Source: CAYHWE01 sp964360445 (lineage in GTDB: Bacteria; Patescibacteriota; Patescibacteriia; Patescibacteriales; JAKAJF01). From it: a stretch of DNA of 51,366 bases. This document shows, piece by piece, positions 43,875 through 51,366 of this stretch. Position numbers and translations under genes: made by a program. The notes below the pieces were generated by a model. That model did not search any database and had not been told where the DNA came from. It saw nothing but the letters and a program-made list of their open reading frames with translations. Numbering within the stretch: the stretch's first letter is position 1; each line of letters opens with the position of its first letter. The stretch lies in assembly GCA_964360445.1 (NCBI GenBank), contig CAYHWE010000003.1, positions 1-51,366 of the forward strand. Direction: 5' to 3'.

Positions 43875-45791
43875 TTACATTTCTATGTCTTCGAGTCTGA
43901 CATCCTTGCCCTCTTCAAGTTCGCCCTCTTTGATAAGATTATTGTCGTTGTTTTTATGGATCGCGGGATGATTATTGGCTGACGGCCTCTGTTCCGGTTC
44001 TTTTATATCCTGTTTTTTCGGAGCCGGATCAGGCATCCTTTCTTTGCCTTTGAAATCGACAATCTTCTTTCTTGTCAGATCGCTCAGGGAAAGCTCTTCG
44101 CCCCTATCTCCGCCGCCTTCAGCCCTGCCATCATGACGGCTGTCCGGCTTTTGGATATTATCTCTCCTGTCTATTTTTTGCAATTCCTGTTCTTTTGCTT
44201 TCATCCTGAATTCAGTATCTCTCCTTTTTTCATTTTTAGCCGTGCTCAGACAGTCTTTGCAGAAAATAGGGCGTATTCCGTCCGGCACAAAAGAAATTTT
44301 GGTTTCCTTCCCGCAACGCGAACAGATCGCGCTATTCTTCGGAGGTTCATTCCTTGTGTCCGGCTGCCATGCCCGAGAACTTTTCTCTATTTCCCGTTCC
44401 CGCCTTTCCGGTTCTCTTCTGAATGCCGGCTCTTCTCTTTTAGGCTCCCTGAATTCCTTAAATTCCTTTTTTTTGGGAACTTCGCTGGTTCTTTCTTCAT
44501 CGATACTTTCATGCCAACGGGAAATCTTCTCTTCGACTTCCCCCCTGCCTCTTGCGTATCTTTCTCTTGAGACATTGATCACTTTTTCAACATTTCCGGT
44601 TTTTTCTTCCTCTGTCAATGGCGCCAAACCTCTTGCCGAAAACGGATCGGAGGCGATACCATCGATCATCAGTTTCAGATAAAATTCATACTTAGGCAGA
44701 TTCACTATATCCTCTTCTAAAAATGTCGGCGTAAATTCCTTCACTAATTCTTCCGCGTCAGCGGCGCCTACCCTGAAAACGATCAGAGTTCCGACATTGC
44801 CGAAAACAGCCGGCTTTACTTTTTCTCCCAACTGTTCGATATATTGATGGGCCATGATCAGGTTAAGGCGGTATTTTCTCGCCTCTGAAAGGATATTCGC
44901 AAAACTGTCTGTGGCAAAATTCTGGAATTCATCGACATAGAGATAAAAATCCCTTCTTTCGTTTTCCGGAATATCAACGCGGCTCATGGCAGCGAGCTGG
45001 ATTTTCGTAATCATCATCGAACCGAGCAATGCCGAATTATCTTCTCCGATCCTACCCTTGCTCAAATTCATGATCAAAATTTTCCCCTCGTCCATAATCT
45101 CTCTTACATCGATAGAAGATTTGACCTGGCCGACTATGTTACGGATCAGGGAGCTTGATAAGAATTGTCCGACTTTATTCTGGATCGGAGATACGGCTTC
45201 GGACGCGAATTTATCCGCGTATCCGGCGAATTCATTGACCCAGAAAGATTTCACTACCGGATCCTGGATCTTTTCAACCACCTTTTTCCTGAAAGCCTTA
45301 TCGGAAAGCATCCTTGTAACCGCCAGGAGGGTCGAGCCAGGGTAATCCAAAACAGCCAGGATCGCATTGCGCAGGATATATTCCAGGCGAGGCCCCCAGG
45401 AGTCGGCCCATAATTTTTGGAACACGCCTAAAAGGCCGGAGGCGACAAGATGCCTCAGGTGCGGCTCAACGTGTTCGACAACGTTAAAAGCGATGGGGAA
45501 TTCCATATCCGACGGATTGAAATAAACCACGTCATTGATCCTGTGCGCGGGGATATATTGGATGACTTTCTCCGCAAGATCGCCGTGCGGATCGACGATC
45601 GCGACGCCCTTGCCCGCCCTTATATCTTCAATGATCATATTCTCAAGAATGGTTGATTTTCCCATTCCGGTTTTTCCGATCAGATACATATGGCGTCTCC
45701 TGTCATCAGCTTTTATGCCGAATCGCCTGTGCTGATTGCGGAATGTCGTTTCCGCAAAAATTGTGATTGGATTATCTTTATTATTGTTCAT
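43875..45791 (-). CDS. VirD4/TraD-like coupling ATPase with CxxC-x17-CxxC zinc ribbon
   Basis: 638 aa. Walker A is GKTGMGKST (39-47), and IVDPHGDLAEKVI and FYLYVDEFQNFATDSF (~285, Walker B) are typical of DUF87/TraM-recognition T4SS coupling ATPases. After the ATPase (~to 410) is a long charged, low-complexity region. A zinc ribbon CSRCGKET ... CKDC follows at ~485-515, where exactly 17 residues separate the two CxxC pairs, a CPR-typical domain. Then comes more disordered tail. There are no N-terminal membrane helices, so membrane attachment probably comes through the adjacent 45800 protein. It would energise transfer of DNA or protein. Confidence 0.85.
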   Translation of the reverse strand: MNNNKDNPITIFAETTFRNQHRRFGIKADDRRRHMYLIGKTGMGKSTILENMIIEDIRAGKGVAIVDPHGDLAEKVIQYIPAHRINDVVYFNPSDMEFPIAFNVVEHVEPHLRHLVASGLLGVFQKLWADSWGPRLEYILRNAILAVLDYPGSTLLAVTRMLSDKAFRKKVVEKIQDPVVKSFWVNEFAGYADKFASEAVSPIQNKVGQFLSSSLIRNIVGQVKSSIDVREIMDEGKILIMNLSKGRIGEDNSALLGSMMITKIQLAAMSRVDIPENERRDFYLYVDEFQNFATDSFANILSEARKYRLNLIMAHQYIEQLGEKVKPAVFGNVGTLIVFRVGAADAEELVKEFTPTFLEEDIVNLPKYEFYLKLMIDGIASDPFSARGLAPLTEEEKTGNVEKVINVSRERYARGRGEVEEKISRWHESIDEERTSEVPKKKEFKEFREPKREEPAFRREPERREREIEKSSRAWQPDTRNEPPKNSAICSRCGKETKISFVPDGIRPIFCKDCLSTAKNEKRRDTEFRMKAKEQELQKIDRRDNIQKPDSRHDGRAEGGGDRGEELSLSDLTRKKIVDFKGKERMPDPAPKKQDIKEPEQRPSANNHPAIHKNNDNNLIKEGELEEGKDVRLEDIEM

Positions 45792-45799
45792 AAATATTT

Positions 45800-47293
45800 T
45801 TAAGCGAATGGTAAATTAGCAGGTGGCGTTCCTTTTTCTATTTCGTCCTTTTTACTTTCTTTTTTCTCCTGTCTTATTTGTTCTTGCGGAGCGATGAATT
45901 CTGCCGGCGCCGGCTCTTCTTCAAAAATAGACTCCAACGGCTCCAGCAGGTCTTCACTGACGGTTTCCGCGCCGACCGGGAGGCTTGATGGCGGTTCAGC
46001 TTTTCTTCCCGGAGCCTTTTGAATCAAAGGAGCTTTTACCACGCTCTCGATCGGGAAATGCCAGATTGTCGCCAGTTCTTCCGTATTCAGAATGCCTGGC
46101 AATCTGCCGGCAAAACCATCCCTGTTCATATAATTCCTTACGATGCTTGATTTCTTCTTATTCAGCCTTGATTCCTTGAAAAAATAAGCGGTAGAAGTCA
46201 TTGTTTTTTTAGTGTCTGGCTTGAAGCTGTTTAAATCTAGGGCGGTAAACTGTTTCATATATCCGACAAAGCCATTGGCCACCTTCGGCTTGTTCATAAC
46301 ATCTTTTTTAGCTATATATACGAATCTTAGCTTGCACTCAAAACCGATCTTGGAAATCTTATTATGCGCCGCTTCAACCTGTTTTTTCTCTTTTGGCTTC
46401 AGATTCATCATCTTCAGCGCGTCTTCTTTTTTCTCTTCTTTCGGCGCTTCCGTAATGCCGGACCACATACTGTAAACTACTTCGCTGAAAAATCCCATTA
46501 CGCCCAAAACGCCATCGATAGCATTGTCGATTATATTTTTTGCCGGAGCCATTTCTTCTTTCAATATCTTTTTTACCGCAACATCGCCGATAGTCGTCCA
46601 TGCATTCATATCTATCGGTTTTACTATTATCTGGTACCAAAGCTGTTCTCCTCTCCTCAAGCTGCTGCACAGATCCATCAACGTCGCCATCGGATCCCTG
46701 AATGTCGTCTCTGGTTTTCCGAATTGATGCTCAAACTCCTGATAGACCTTTATCGGAAAAGCCTGATCGCCTGTCTGGATAAATTCCGCGCCCCAAACAT
46801 CGTAATCGTCATCCGGATATTTTCTCGGCATTCCTTCGGTGTAGTCGCCGACTTCGGTAATTTCCGCGTCCGGATATTGGGAGTAAATAGCAGTTTCAAC
46901 AAGATTCCTGAACGGAATCGGCGTCCTGATTAAAAATTGCGTATATCCGTCAATACTGACTATTTCAAAGCTGAAAGACAACTGGAATTTTCCATCCCAA
47001 TAAATGTCCAGCAGATTCAAGCTGCCATGCGTGCCGGCCAGATAGGCGAACATATTTTCCACCGCCATCGGAGACTGCTCGTTGCCTCTTGGTATGTCGA
47101 TTGCCAATAAGGTAAATTTCTGGGTCGCCACCCATTTGTTCTGTATATACTCCATCCAGATATCCTTGAACCCGATAAGCAAAGCGATTCCCAACGGAAT
47201 CCATCCGACGGTCCAAAAGATATTCATCATCATGATATCAGCCGGTTGGCTAATAAAGGCCAAAATAGAGGTTAAATCAATTTCTATGCTCAT
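45800..47293 (-). CDS. Large membrane-anchored partner of the VirD4-like ATPase
   Basis: 497 aa. One or two N-terminal hydrophobic segments (~8-42, IMMMNIFWTVGWIPLGIALL) are followed by a big cytoplasmic region. It opens FTLLAIDIPRGNEQSPMAVE and NMFAYLAGTHG, the 'IPR-x-x-E-x-SP-x-AME' style found in CPR T4SS-associated proteins. The C-terminus is Pro/Glu-rich and disordered (EEEPAPAEFIAPQEQ). It ends 8 nt before the ATPase gene, so they form a pair, this one likely tethering the soluble ATPase to the membrane. No catalytic motif is seen. TTGTGG-17-TAAAAT ends 6 nt before the ATG (leaderless). Confidence 0.6.
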   Translation of the reverse strand: MSIEIDLTSILAFISQPADIMMMNIFWTVGWIPLGIALLIGFKDIWMEYIQNKWVATQKFTLLAIDIPRGNEQSPMAVENMFAYLAGTHGSLNLLDIYWDGKFQLSFSFEIVSIDGYTQFLIRTPIPFRNLVETAIYSQYPDAEITEVGDYTEGMPRKYPDDDYDVWGAEFIQTGDQAFPIKVYQEFEHQFGKPETTFRDPMATLMDLCSSLRRGEQLWYQIIVKPIDMNAWTTIGDVAVKKILKEEMAPAKNIIDNAIDGVLGVMGFFSEVVYSMWSGITEAPKEEKKEDALKMMNLKPKEKKQVEAAHNKISKIGFECKLRFVYIAKKDVMNKPKVANGFVGYMKQFTALDLNSFKPDTKKTMTSTAYFFKESRLNKKKSSIVRNYMNRDGFAGRLPGILNTEELATIWHFPIESVVKAPLIQKAPGRKAEPPSSLPVGAETVSEDLLEPLESIFEEEPAPAEFIAPQEQIRQEKKESKKDEIEKGTPPANLPFA

Positions 47294-47299
47294 AGATAT

Positions 47300-47328
47300 A
47301 TTTTAACATATTTTTACTGTTTCCACAA
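47300..47328 (-). promoter_or_regulatory. Promoter of the T4SS-like pair, predicted leaderless
   Basis: Minus strand TTGTGG (47328-47323), 17 nt, TAAAAT (47305-47300), ATATCT, then ATG at 47293. Confidence 0.6.
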
Positions 47329-47380
47329 ATCACGAATTTACCCGTTTTTATTAAAACAAGAGAGTAAATCCATAGATCGC

Positions 47381-47407
47381 AAAAGACCCCCTTTCGGAGG
47401 TCCTTTT
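47381..47407 (-). terminator. Terminator of the sigma-region-4/HARE-HTH gene
   Basis: Minus strand AAAAGGACCTCC-GAAA-GGGGGTCTTTT. The stem has one mismatch and one bulge, lying 13 nt after the gene. Confidence 0.7.
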
Positions 47408-47419
47408 ATCGTTTATCGC

Positions 47420-48628
47420 TTATTTCAGCTTATACTTGTTATTCTCTGTTTTTTCGAATTTATCCCTATTCATCAAAGCCAGGATTATTGTCGCCCTTTT
47501 CACCAGACGTTGCTTTAACACCTCCTCTATTATCTCATCCCTGGTCAAGCCTGCTGGATTATTTTTCAATATCTCTACGACAACATCGGCGACCGTCCCC
47601 GTCTTATACCCCCATTCCTTAAGGCTGTATAATCCTCTGCCGACTAAAATATATTTATTATCAAGAATAAGTTCGTTATGGACAGTGGCCGCATTAGCTT
47701 TTTTCGCGTCAAAACTGATTTCATTTATTTTTTCCGTGATCCCGACAAAGTGCATCGGTTTTCCGTTATTTTTCAAAACCAGGTAAATCTTATCATTAAT
47801 CGTCTTCGGCTTTACTTCCCTCCATTCATCAACGCCCCAATGCCCGAACTTGTTCTGTTCGATTTTTTTCAGGGCCTGGATCGCAGAATACAAAGTCTTA
47901 TGCTGATTGATGAATCCGGAATCTTCGTCAAACGGCTTTAATTTCAGGACACCCGAGATGTCGATATTGCTTCCTGACTGGAATTTATCGATATTAGCCT
48001 TGAATGTCTCAAGCTCTTTCAGGAAATTGATCAGATCGACGGTGGTAAAGACCTTTTTTGTCTGCTCGATCTTATTGATGAATTCTTTCGCCAATTCCTC
48101 CATATGATCCAATACCAGATATTTGAATTTGAACAGATCTTTGAACAGATTCGAATCGATAACTTCCTCGAATTCATTATGAAGCAATCTTGAAATCAGG
48201 AAATCAAGATGGTTCTTATGCAGATTTTCGCTTTTCTTCAATCCGCTTCCGTCAACAGAAAAAGCGACCAGGCTGTCCAATAGATAATTTTTTTCCATAA
48301 AACCGCCATGCTCTTCCAATAACTGGGTGATGACCTTTTTCAATCCCTTGATATGCTCATTCAGGCTTTCAAGTTGGCGCAATTTTTTTACCCCGGTAGT
48401 TTCTATCTGCCTGATACGTTCCCTCGTCAGATTATGGATCTTGCCGATATTTTCCAAAGTCTCTTTTTCTTCGCCATGCAAGCCGAAACGGCGGCTCAGG
48501 ATATCGCGGTCTCTCTCATTCAATTCATTCAGAAGATTATTTATAATCTCAACACTGTTAAGATTAGCGATTTCTTCCGCCTTTTGATTGGTTAGAATTT
48601 GATCAAGGATGGATTTGTTATCTTCCAT
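47420..48628 (-). CDS. Sigma-70 region 4 / HARE-HTH transcription regulator (no sigma region 2)
   Basis: 402 aa. Residues 28-88 are a textbook sigma-70 region 4 (NERDRDILSRRFGLHGEEKE, then TLENIGKIHNLTRERIRQIE), which binds -35 DNA and the beta flap. The centre is an unassigned helical region (~95-270). About 276-338 is a HARE-HTH domain (INDKIYLVLKNNGKPMHFVG ... GLYSLKEWG), the fold of RNA polymerase delta subunit. A last winged-helix-like part (~342-402) ends NKYKLK. With no region 2 it cannot melt a promoter alone. It may dock on RNA polymerase as a regulator. It has its own promoter and terminator. Confidence 0.85.
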   Translation of the reverse strand: MEDNKSILDQILTNQKAEEIANLNSVEIINNLLNELNERDRDILSRRFGLHGEEKETLENIGKIHNLTRERIRQIETTGVKKLRQLESLNEHIKGLKKVITQLLEEHGGFMEKNYLLDSLVAFSVDGSGLKKSENLHKNHLDFLISRLLHNEFEEVIDSNLFKDLFKFKYLVLDHMEELAKEFINKIEQTKKVFTTVDLINFLKELETFKANIDKFQSGSNIDISGVLKLKPFDEDSGFINQHKTLYSAIQALKKIEQNKFGHWGVDEWREVKPKTINDKIYLVLKNNGKPMHFVGITEKINEISFDAKKANAATVHNELILDNKYILVGRGLYSLKEWGYKTGTVADVVVEILKNNPAGLTRDEIIEEVLKQRLVKRATIILALMNRDKFEKTENNKYKLK

Positions 48629-48679
48629 ATTTAGGTTAGAAGCCAGGGGAGTCTTCAGTAAATAAGTTTATTTGCCCAT

Positions 48680-48708
48680 AATATAACATAAATTTTTTAA
48701 TTAGTCAA
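48680..48708 (-). promoter_or_regulatory. Promoter of the sigma-region-4/HARE-HTH gene
   Basis: Minus strand TTGACT (48708-48703), 17 nt, TATATT (48685-48680); leader about 45 nt. Confidence 0.7.
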
Positions 48709-48724
48709 GAGTATTTGGGAATAA

Positions 48725-48755
48725 TAAAAAAACACAAGGTTTTCCTTATGTTTTT
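48725..48755 (-). terminator. murB terminator
   Basis: Minus strand AAAAACATAAGG-AAAA-CCTTGTGTTTTT continues into further T. It begins 20 nt after the murB stop. Confidence 0.85.
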
Positions 48756-48774
48756 GCTAATTTTAAATTTATTT

Positions 48775-49716
48775 TTAGATTCCGAAATATTGGATTTCCT
48801 CATGCAATTGCACCTTGAATCTGTCCCTGACTTGCTGTTTTATATAGCTTATCAGCATAATAACATCCTCGGATGTCGCTTTTCCCGTATTGACGATAAA
48901 ATTAGCATGTTCAAGGCTGATCTTCGCTCCGCCGATCGCCTTGCCTTTTAAATCAAGAAGTTCGATGATCCATCCGGCGCCGACCATCCCGCCCTTCACC
49001 TTGCCGGAACTTTCCGCGAGCCCGGCAAGTTTCTCATTCGCGCTGCGCAGGCTTTCAAGAGAAAAATTCTTGAATATGCATCCGGCGCTGGGAAGACGCG
49101 GCTGCGATCCAGTCCTTTTTTTTATATGCTCATCAATCTTATCCTTCATTTCTCCCTGCTCGCCATTTTCCAATTTAAGGATAACATTCCAGATCAGAAG
49201 ATTAGGATCATATTTGAAGATGCTGTCACGGTATCCGAATCTGCAGTCTTTCTTGCTGAATTGCTCGAAATGATTTTTATTGAAATTGAACACTTCGACG
49301 GTTTCCGCGGAATCGCCGATATTAAAGCCATAAGCGCCGGCATTTCCCCTGATTGCTCCGCCGACTGTTCCCGGAATGCCGACCGACAACTCCAATCCGG
49401 AAAGGCCGCTTCCGTTCGCCATGATATTTACGCGCGATAATAAAGCGCCTGCGCCTGCATGCACCCTTTCTCCTTTTATATCCGCCTGATTATTATTTAT
49501 CTTAACGACAAACCCATCAACGCCTTTATCGCCGATCAGGATATTGCTCCCCCCGCCTAAAATAAAAATCTTCTCCCCTTTTTCCTTCGCCCACCGGACC
49601 GCTCCGATCAGGTCTTCTTTCGTTCCGATTTCAATGAAAAACTTAGCCGGACCGCCGATCTTGAAGGTAGTTAGCGGAGCTAACGGGATGTTATTTTGTA
49701 TTTTGGTTTCGATCAT
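48775..49716 (-). CDS. murB: UDP-N-acetylenolpyruvoylglucosamine reductase
   Basis: 313 aa FAD enzyme: NIPLAPLTTFKIGGPAKFFI, IFILGGGSNILIGDKGVDGF (FAD loop), LSGLELSVGIPGTVGGAIRGNAGAYG (split motif) and RLPSAGCIFKNF. It reduces UDP-GlcNAc-enolpyruvate to UDP-MurNAc. At the proton-donor position the usual Ser is Cys (SAGCIF), which occurs in part of the family. The short C-terminal region fits a type II MurB. I start at 49716 (MIETKIQ); upstream in-frame codons to 49734 add a few residues only. The ATG has no Shine-Dalgarno. Confidence 0.94.
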   Translation of the reverse strand: MIETKIQNNIPLAPLTTFKIGGPAKFFIEIGTKEDLIGAVRWAKEKGEKIFILGGGSNILIGDKGVDGFVVKINNNQADIKGERVHAGAGALLSRVNIMANGSGLSGLELSVGIPGTVGGAIRGNAGAYGFNIGDSAETVEVFNFNKNHFEQFSKKDCRFGYRDSIFKYDPNLLIWNVILKLENGEQGEMKDKIDEHIKKRTGSQPRLPSAGCIFKNFSLESLRSANEKLAGLAESSGKVKGGMVGAGWIIELLDLKGKAIGGAKISLEHANFIVNTGKATSEDVIMLISYIKQQVRDRFKVQLHEEIQYFGI

Positions 49717-49732
49717 AAATAATTTAAAATGC

Positions 49733-49799
49733 ACCCGTCTCGACTCGCGTTATCTATTTAGCTCTAATCAACTGCAAGAACGAGTCGACGCGAGGCGGG
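49733..49799. repeat. Imperfect palindrome CCCGTCTCG ... CGAGGCGGG
   Basis: The arms CCCGTCTCG-ACTCG and CGAGT-CGACG-CGAGGCGGG pair with a 5-nt internal offset. Located between murC and murB, directly before the next repeat. Confidence 0.45.
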
Positions 49800-49801
49800 A
49801 A

Positions 49802-49898
49802 TATCAAAATGTAAAATTACAATGCAAAATTTAAAATTAATAATCATTTTGACATTTTTAATTGTCATTTTGCATTTTGATTTTTAATCTTTACATTT
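49802..49898. repeat. TCAAAATG ... CATTTTGA palindromic repeat overlapping the murC stop
   Basis: ATCAAAATGTAAAATTACAA on the left and TGTCATTTTGCATTTTGAT on the right fold on each other. The murC stop codon and last Met codon lie in its right edge. Related to the fragment at 20403-20441. Confidence 0.55.
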
Positions 49899-51276
49899 TT
49901 ACAAGTCTCTCCCCGACCCTGAACACATCCCCCGCACCCATCAACAAAATCACATCATTCCTTTCAATATGTTCTCTTAAATATTTCTCAACTTCATCCA
50001 GGGTCGGGACGTATTTTACTTCTTGACCCTTTATTTTATCAATCAAATCTTTGCTGTGCACCCCTCCTTGCGCTTCCCTGGCTGAGCCGTAAATATCCAA
50101 AATAACAATCTCATCGGCATCTTTGAAACTCTGCGCAAAGTCATCCAATAGTGTTTTTGTGCGGGTGAAAGTGTGGGGATGAAAAACGGCAATAATCTTT
50201 TTTCCTCCGTAAAGCTGGCGCGCGCCAGATAGAGTCGCTTTAATTTCAGTCGGATGATGGGCGTAATCGTCAACTACCGTTGCGCCTCTGAATTCGCCCA
50301 TAACCTGCATTCGTCTGGCCGTACCGGCAAATTCGCCTAAAGCGCCCCTTATATCTTTCAATTCGACGCCAAGTTCGATTGAGGCGGCGATTACCGCCAA
50401 AGCATTATAGATATTATGCAAGCCCGACAATTTAATCTTGAACTCACCTAACTCACTATATCCCTCATCATCTTTTAATTTCACTTTAAAAAATTGTGAT
50501 CCGGTTTCATGCCGCAGATCATAAGCCAGGATATCCGCATCTTTATTTTCTATGCTATACCCGATAACCCTGCCCTTACAGTTGACTCTTGCGAATTTGA
50601 CAATTATCGGATCATCAAAATTCGCCACCAAAAATCCCTTTTTGGTTATTTTTTGGATAAACTGGATAAAGACATCCTCATAATCTTCCGGGGTCTTAAA
50701 AAAATCCGGATGATCATAATCGATATTATTCAACAATACTGCTTTCGGACTGAAACTTTTTAATTTATTCTGATATTCATCCGCCTCGATGACAAGATAA
50801 TCAGATTTCCCGATAAGACTGGCGCCTTTGAATTGCGGCACATACGAACCGACCATCACGCTCGGATCCTCGCCTGCTTCGCTTAGGACATAGCCCAGCC
50901 AAGCTGTGGTTGTTGTCTTTCCGTGGGATCCGCAAACGGCTATGCCGAATTTCTGGTTAAATACTTCACCCATAGCTTCCGCGTAAGTCAGGGTCCTGAT
51001 CTTCCCGGTTAATGCCTTAGCCACTTCGATATTACGTTCAGCATTGTAAGCAGTCGAATAAACGATCAAATCAGCATCACGCGCTATATTATTTTCATCA
51101 AAATGCTCAAAAACCTTGATGCCGAGAGAATCTAAAACCTTATCGGTCATGAACTTCTCTTCGATATCGCTGCCCATCACCTCGATTCCTTGGCCGCAAA
51201 AATACTGCGCAAGCATTGTCATGCCTACGCCTTTTATTCCGATCATGTAAATTTTTTTAACTTTTGATAAATCCAT
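49891..51276 (-). CDS. murC: UDP-N-acetylmuramate--L-alanine ligase
   Basis: 461 aa Mur ligase: N-terminal Rossmann domain (YMIGIKGVGMTMLAQYFCGQ), P-loop GSHGKTTTT (116-124), DEYQNKLKSFSPKAVLLNNI and a C-terminal domain with VVDDYAHHPTEIKATLSGAR. The DDYAHHPTEI block is diagnostic of MurC. It joins L-Ala to UDP-MurNAc, the first peptide step. It is followed on the same strand by murB, so both are probably co-transcribed across the repeat-filled spacer. Confidence 0.96.
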   Translation of the reverse strand: MDLSKVKKIYMIGIKGVGMTMLAQYFCGQGIEVMGSDIEEKFMTDKVLDSLGIKVFEHFDENNIARDADLIVYSTAYNAERNIEVAKALTGKIRTLTYAEAMGEVFNQKFGIAVCGSHGKTTTTAWLGYVLSEAGEDPSVMVGSYVPQFKGASLIGKSDYLVIEADEYQNKLKSFSPKAVLLNNIDYDHPDFFKTPEDYEDVFIQFIQKITKKGFLVANFDDPIIVKFARVNCKGRVIGYSIENKDADILAYDLRHETGSQFFKVKLKDDEGYSELGEFKIKLSGLHNIYNALAVIAASIELGVELKDIRGALGEFAGTARRMQVMGEFRGATVVDDYAHHPTEIKATLSGARQLYGGKKIIAVFHPHTFTRTKTLLDDFAQSFKDADEIVILDIYGSAREAQGGVHSKDLIDKIKGQEVKYVPTLDEVEKYLREHIERNDVILLMGAGDVFRVGERLVKM

Positions 51277-51302
51277 ATGAATATATCTTATATTAGATAT
51301 TT

Positions 51303-51331
51303 ATTATAGTAAACCCCGTGTATCAGTCCAC
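51303..51331 (-). promoter_or_regulatory. Possible murC promoter
   Basis: Minus strand TATAAT (51308-51303) is consensus. GTGGAC lies 17 nt upstream (51331-51326). The leader would be about 20 nt. The -35 is weak. Confidence 0.45.
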
Positions 51332-51366
51332 AACATATTGGACAAGTGGCCGTTAGTTATTAAAAA

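Overview
The window is A+T-rich and densely coded. It looks like a chromosomal piece of a Candidate Phyla Radiation (Patescibacteria) bacterium, probably of the Parcubacteria group. Supporting signs are a short DUF5652-like membrane protein, a two-helix T4SS-type pilin, a VirD4-like ATPase carrying a CxxC-x17-CxxC zinc ribbon, compact ribosomal proteins, tRNAs without encoded CCA, and genes that mostly lack Shine-Dalgarno sequences. The phylum call is inferred from gene content; no 16S rRNA gene is present. TGA is used as a normal stop (for example at the ends of the genes at 6999 and 7718), so the UGA=Gly code of Gracilibacteria/SR1 does not apply.

Layout. 1-3537: end of the ribosomal/alpha operon (rpsM end, rpsK, rpsD, rpoA, rplQ, rplM, rpsI), closed by a clear terminator. 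3558-4352: a convergent TIM-barrel protein. 4370-12886: a surface-polysaccharide cluster (flippase, GT4, GT2, three ABC-2 permeases, one ABC ATPase, O-antigen ligase-like protein). 13135-17413: greA, lysS, a RibL/TagD-like nucleotidyltransferase, serS and a MazG-like protein. 17479-22348: small proteins, murF, an aminotransferase, a degenerate MurF-like paralogue, ftsQ and a 52-aa membrane protein. 22460-26465: xerC/D, then on the minus strand an M23 peptidase with coiled coil, gltX and a 59-aa membrane protein. 26487-27710: a WecG/TagA glycosyltransferase fused in frame to a Nudix domain, interrupted by one TGA inside the Nudix box. 27993-31296: an unknown protein, then clpB behind a perfect CIRCE operator. 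31420-35453: a secreted repeat protein, a LigB/MEMO-like protein, a small hypothetical, def and fmt. 35445-36345: a candidate structured RNA, tRNA-Glu, a zincin-like protein and tRNA-Gln. 36484-41497: a hypothetical, a pilin, ftsX, ftsE, an RlpA/D,D-carboxypeptidase fusion, tRNA-Gly, tRNA-Thr and a DivIC/FtsB-like protein. 41513-47293: a membrane GT2, a PHP protein, a VirD4-like ATPase and its large partner. 47420-51276: a sigma-region-4/HARE-HTH regulator, murB and murC.

How the genes fit together. Much of the window builds and remodels the envelope. murB, murC and murF make peptidoglycan precursor. FtsQ, FtsE, FtsX, a DivIC/FtsB-like protein and an M23 peptidase point to a conventional divisome. 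An RlpA/PBP5-like fusion trims peptides, and a polysaccharide cluster decorates the surface. The pilin, VirD4-like ATPase and its partner are pieces of a type IV secretion or DNA-uptake-like machine. The translation genes (lysS, serS, gltX, def, fmt, tRNAs, ribosomal proteins) are interleaved.

The least expected features are these: six genes with a -10 box ending 6-7 nt before the ATG, predicting leaderless mRNAs; RpoA lacking its C-terminal DNA-binding domain, with a sigma-region-4/HARE-HTH protein in the same window; the UGA-interrupted WecG-Nudix fusion; a Mur-ligase paralogue stripped of catalytic residues beside ftsQ; and several families of dispersed palindromic repeats, some of which reach into coding sequence.
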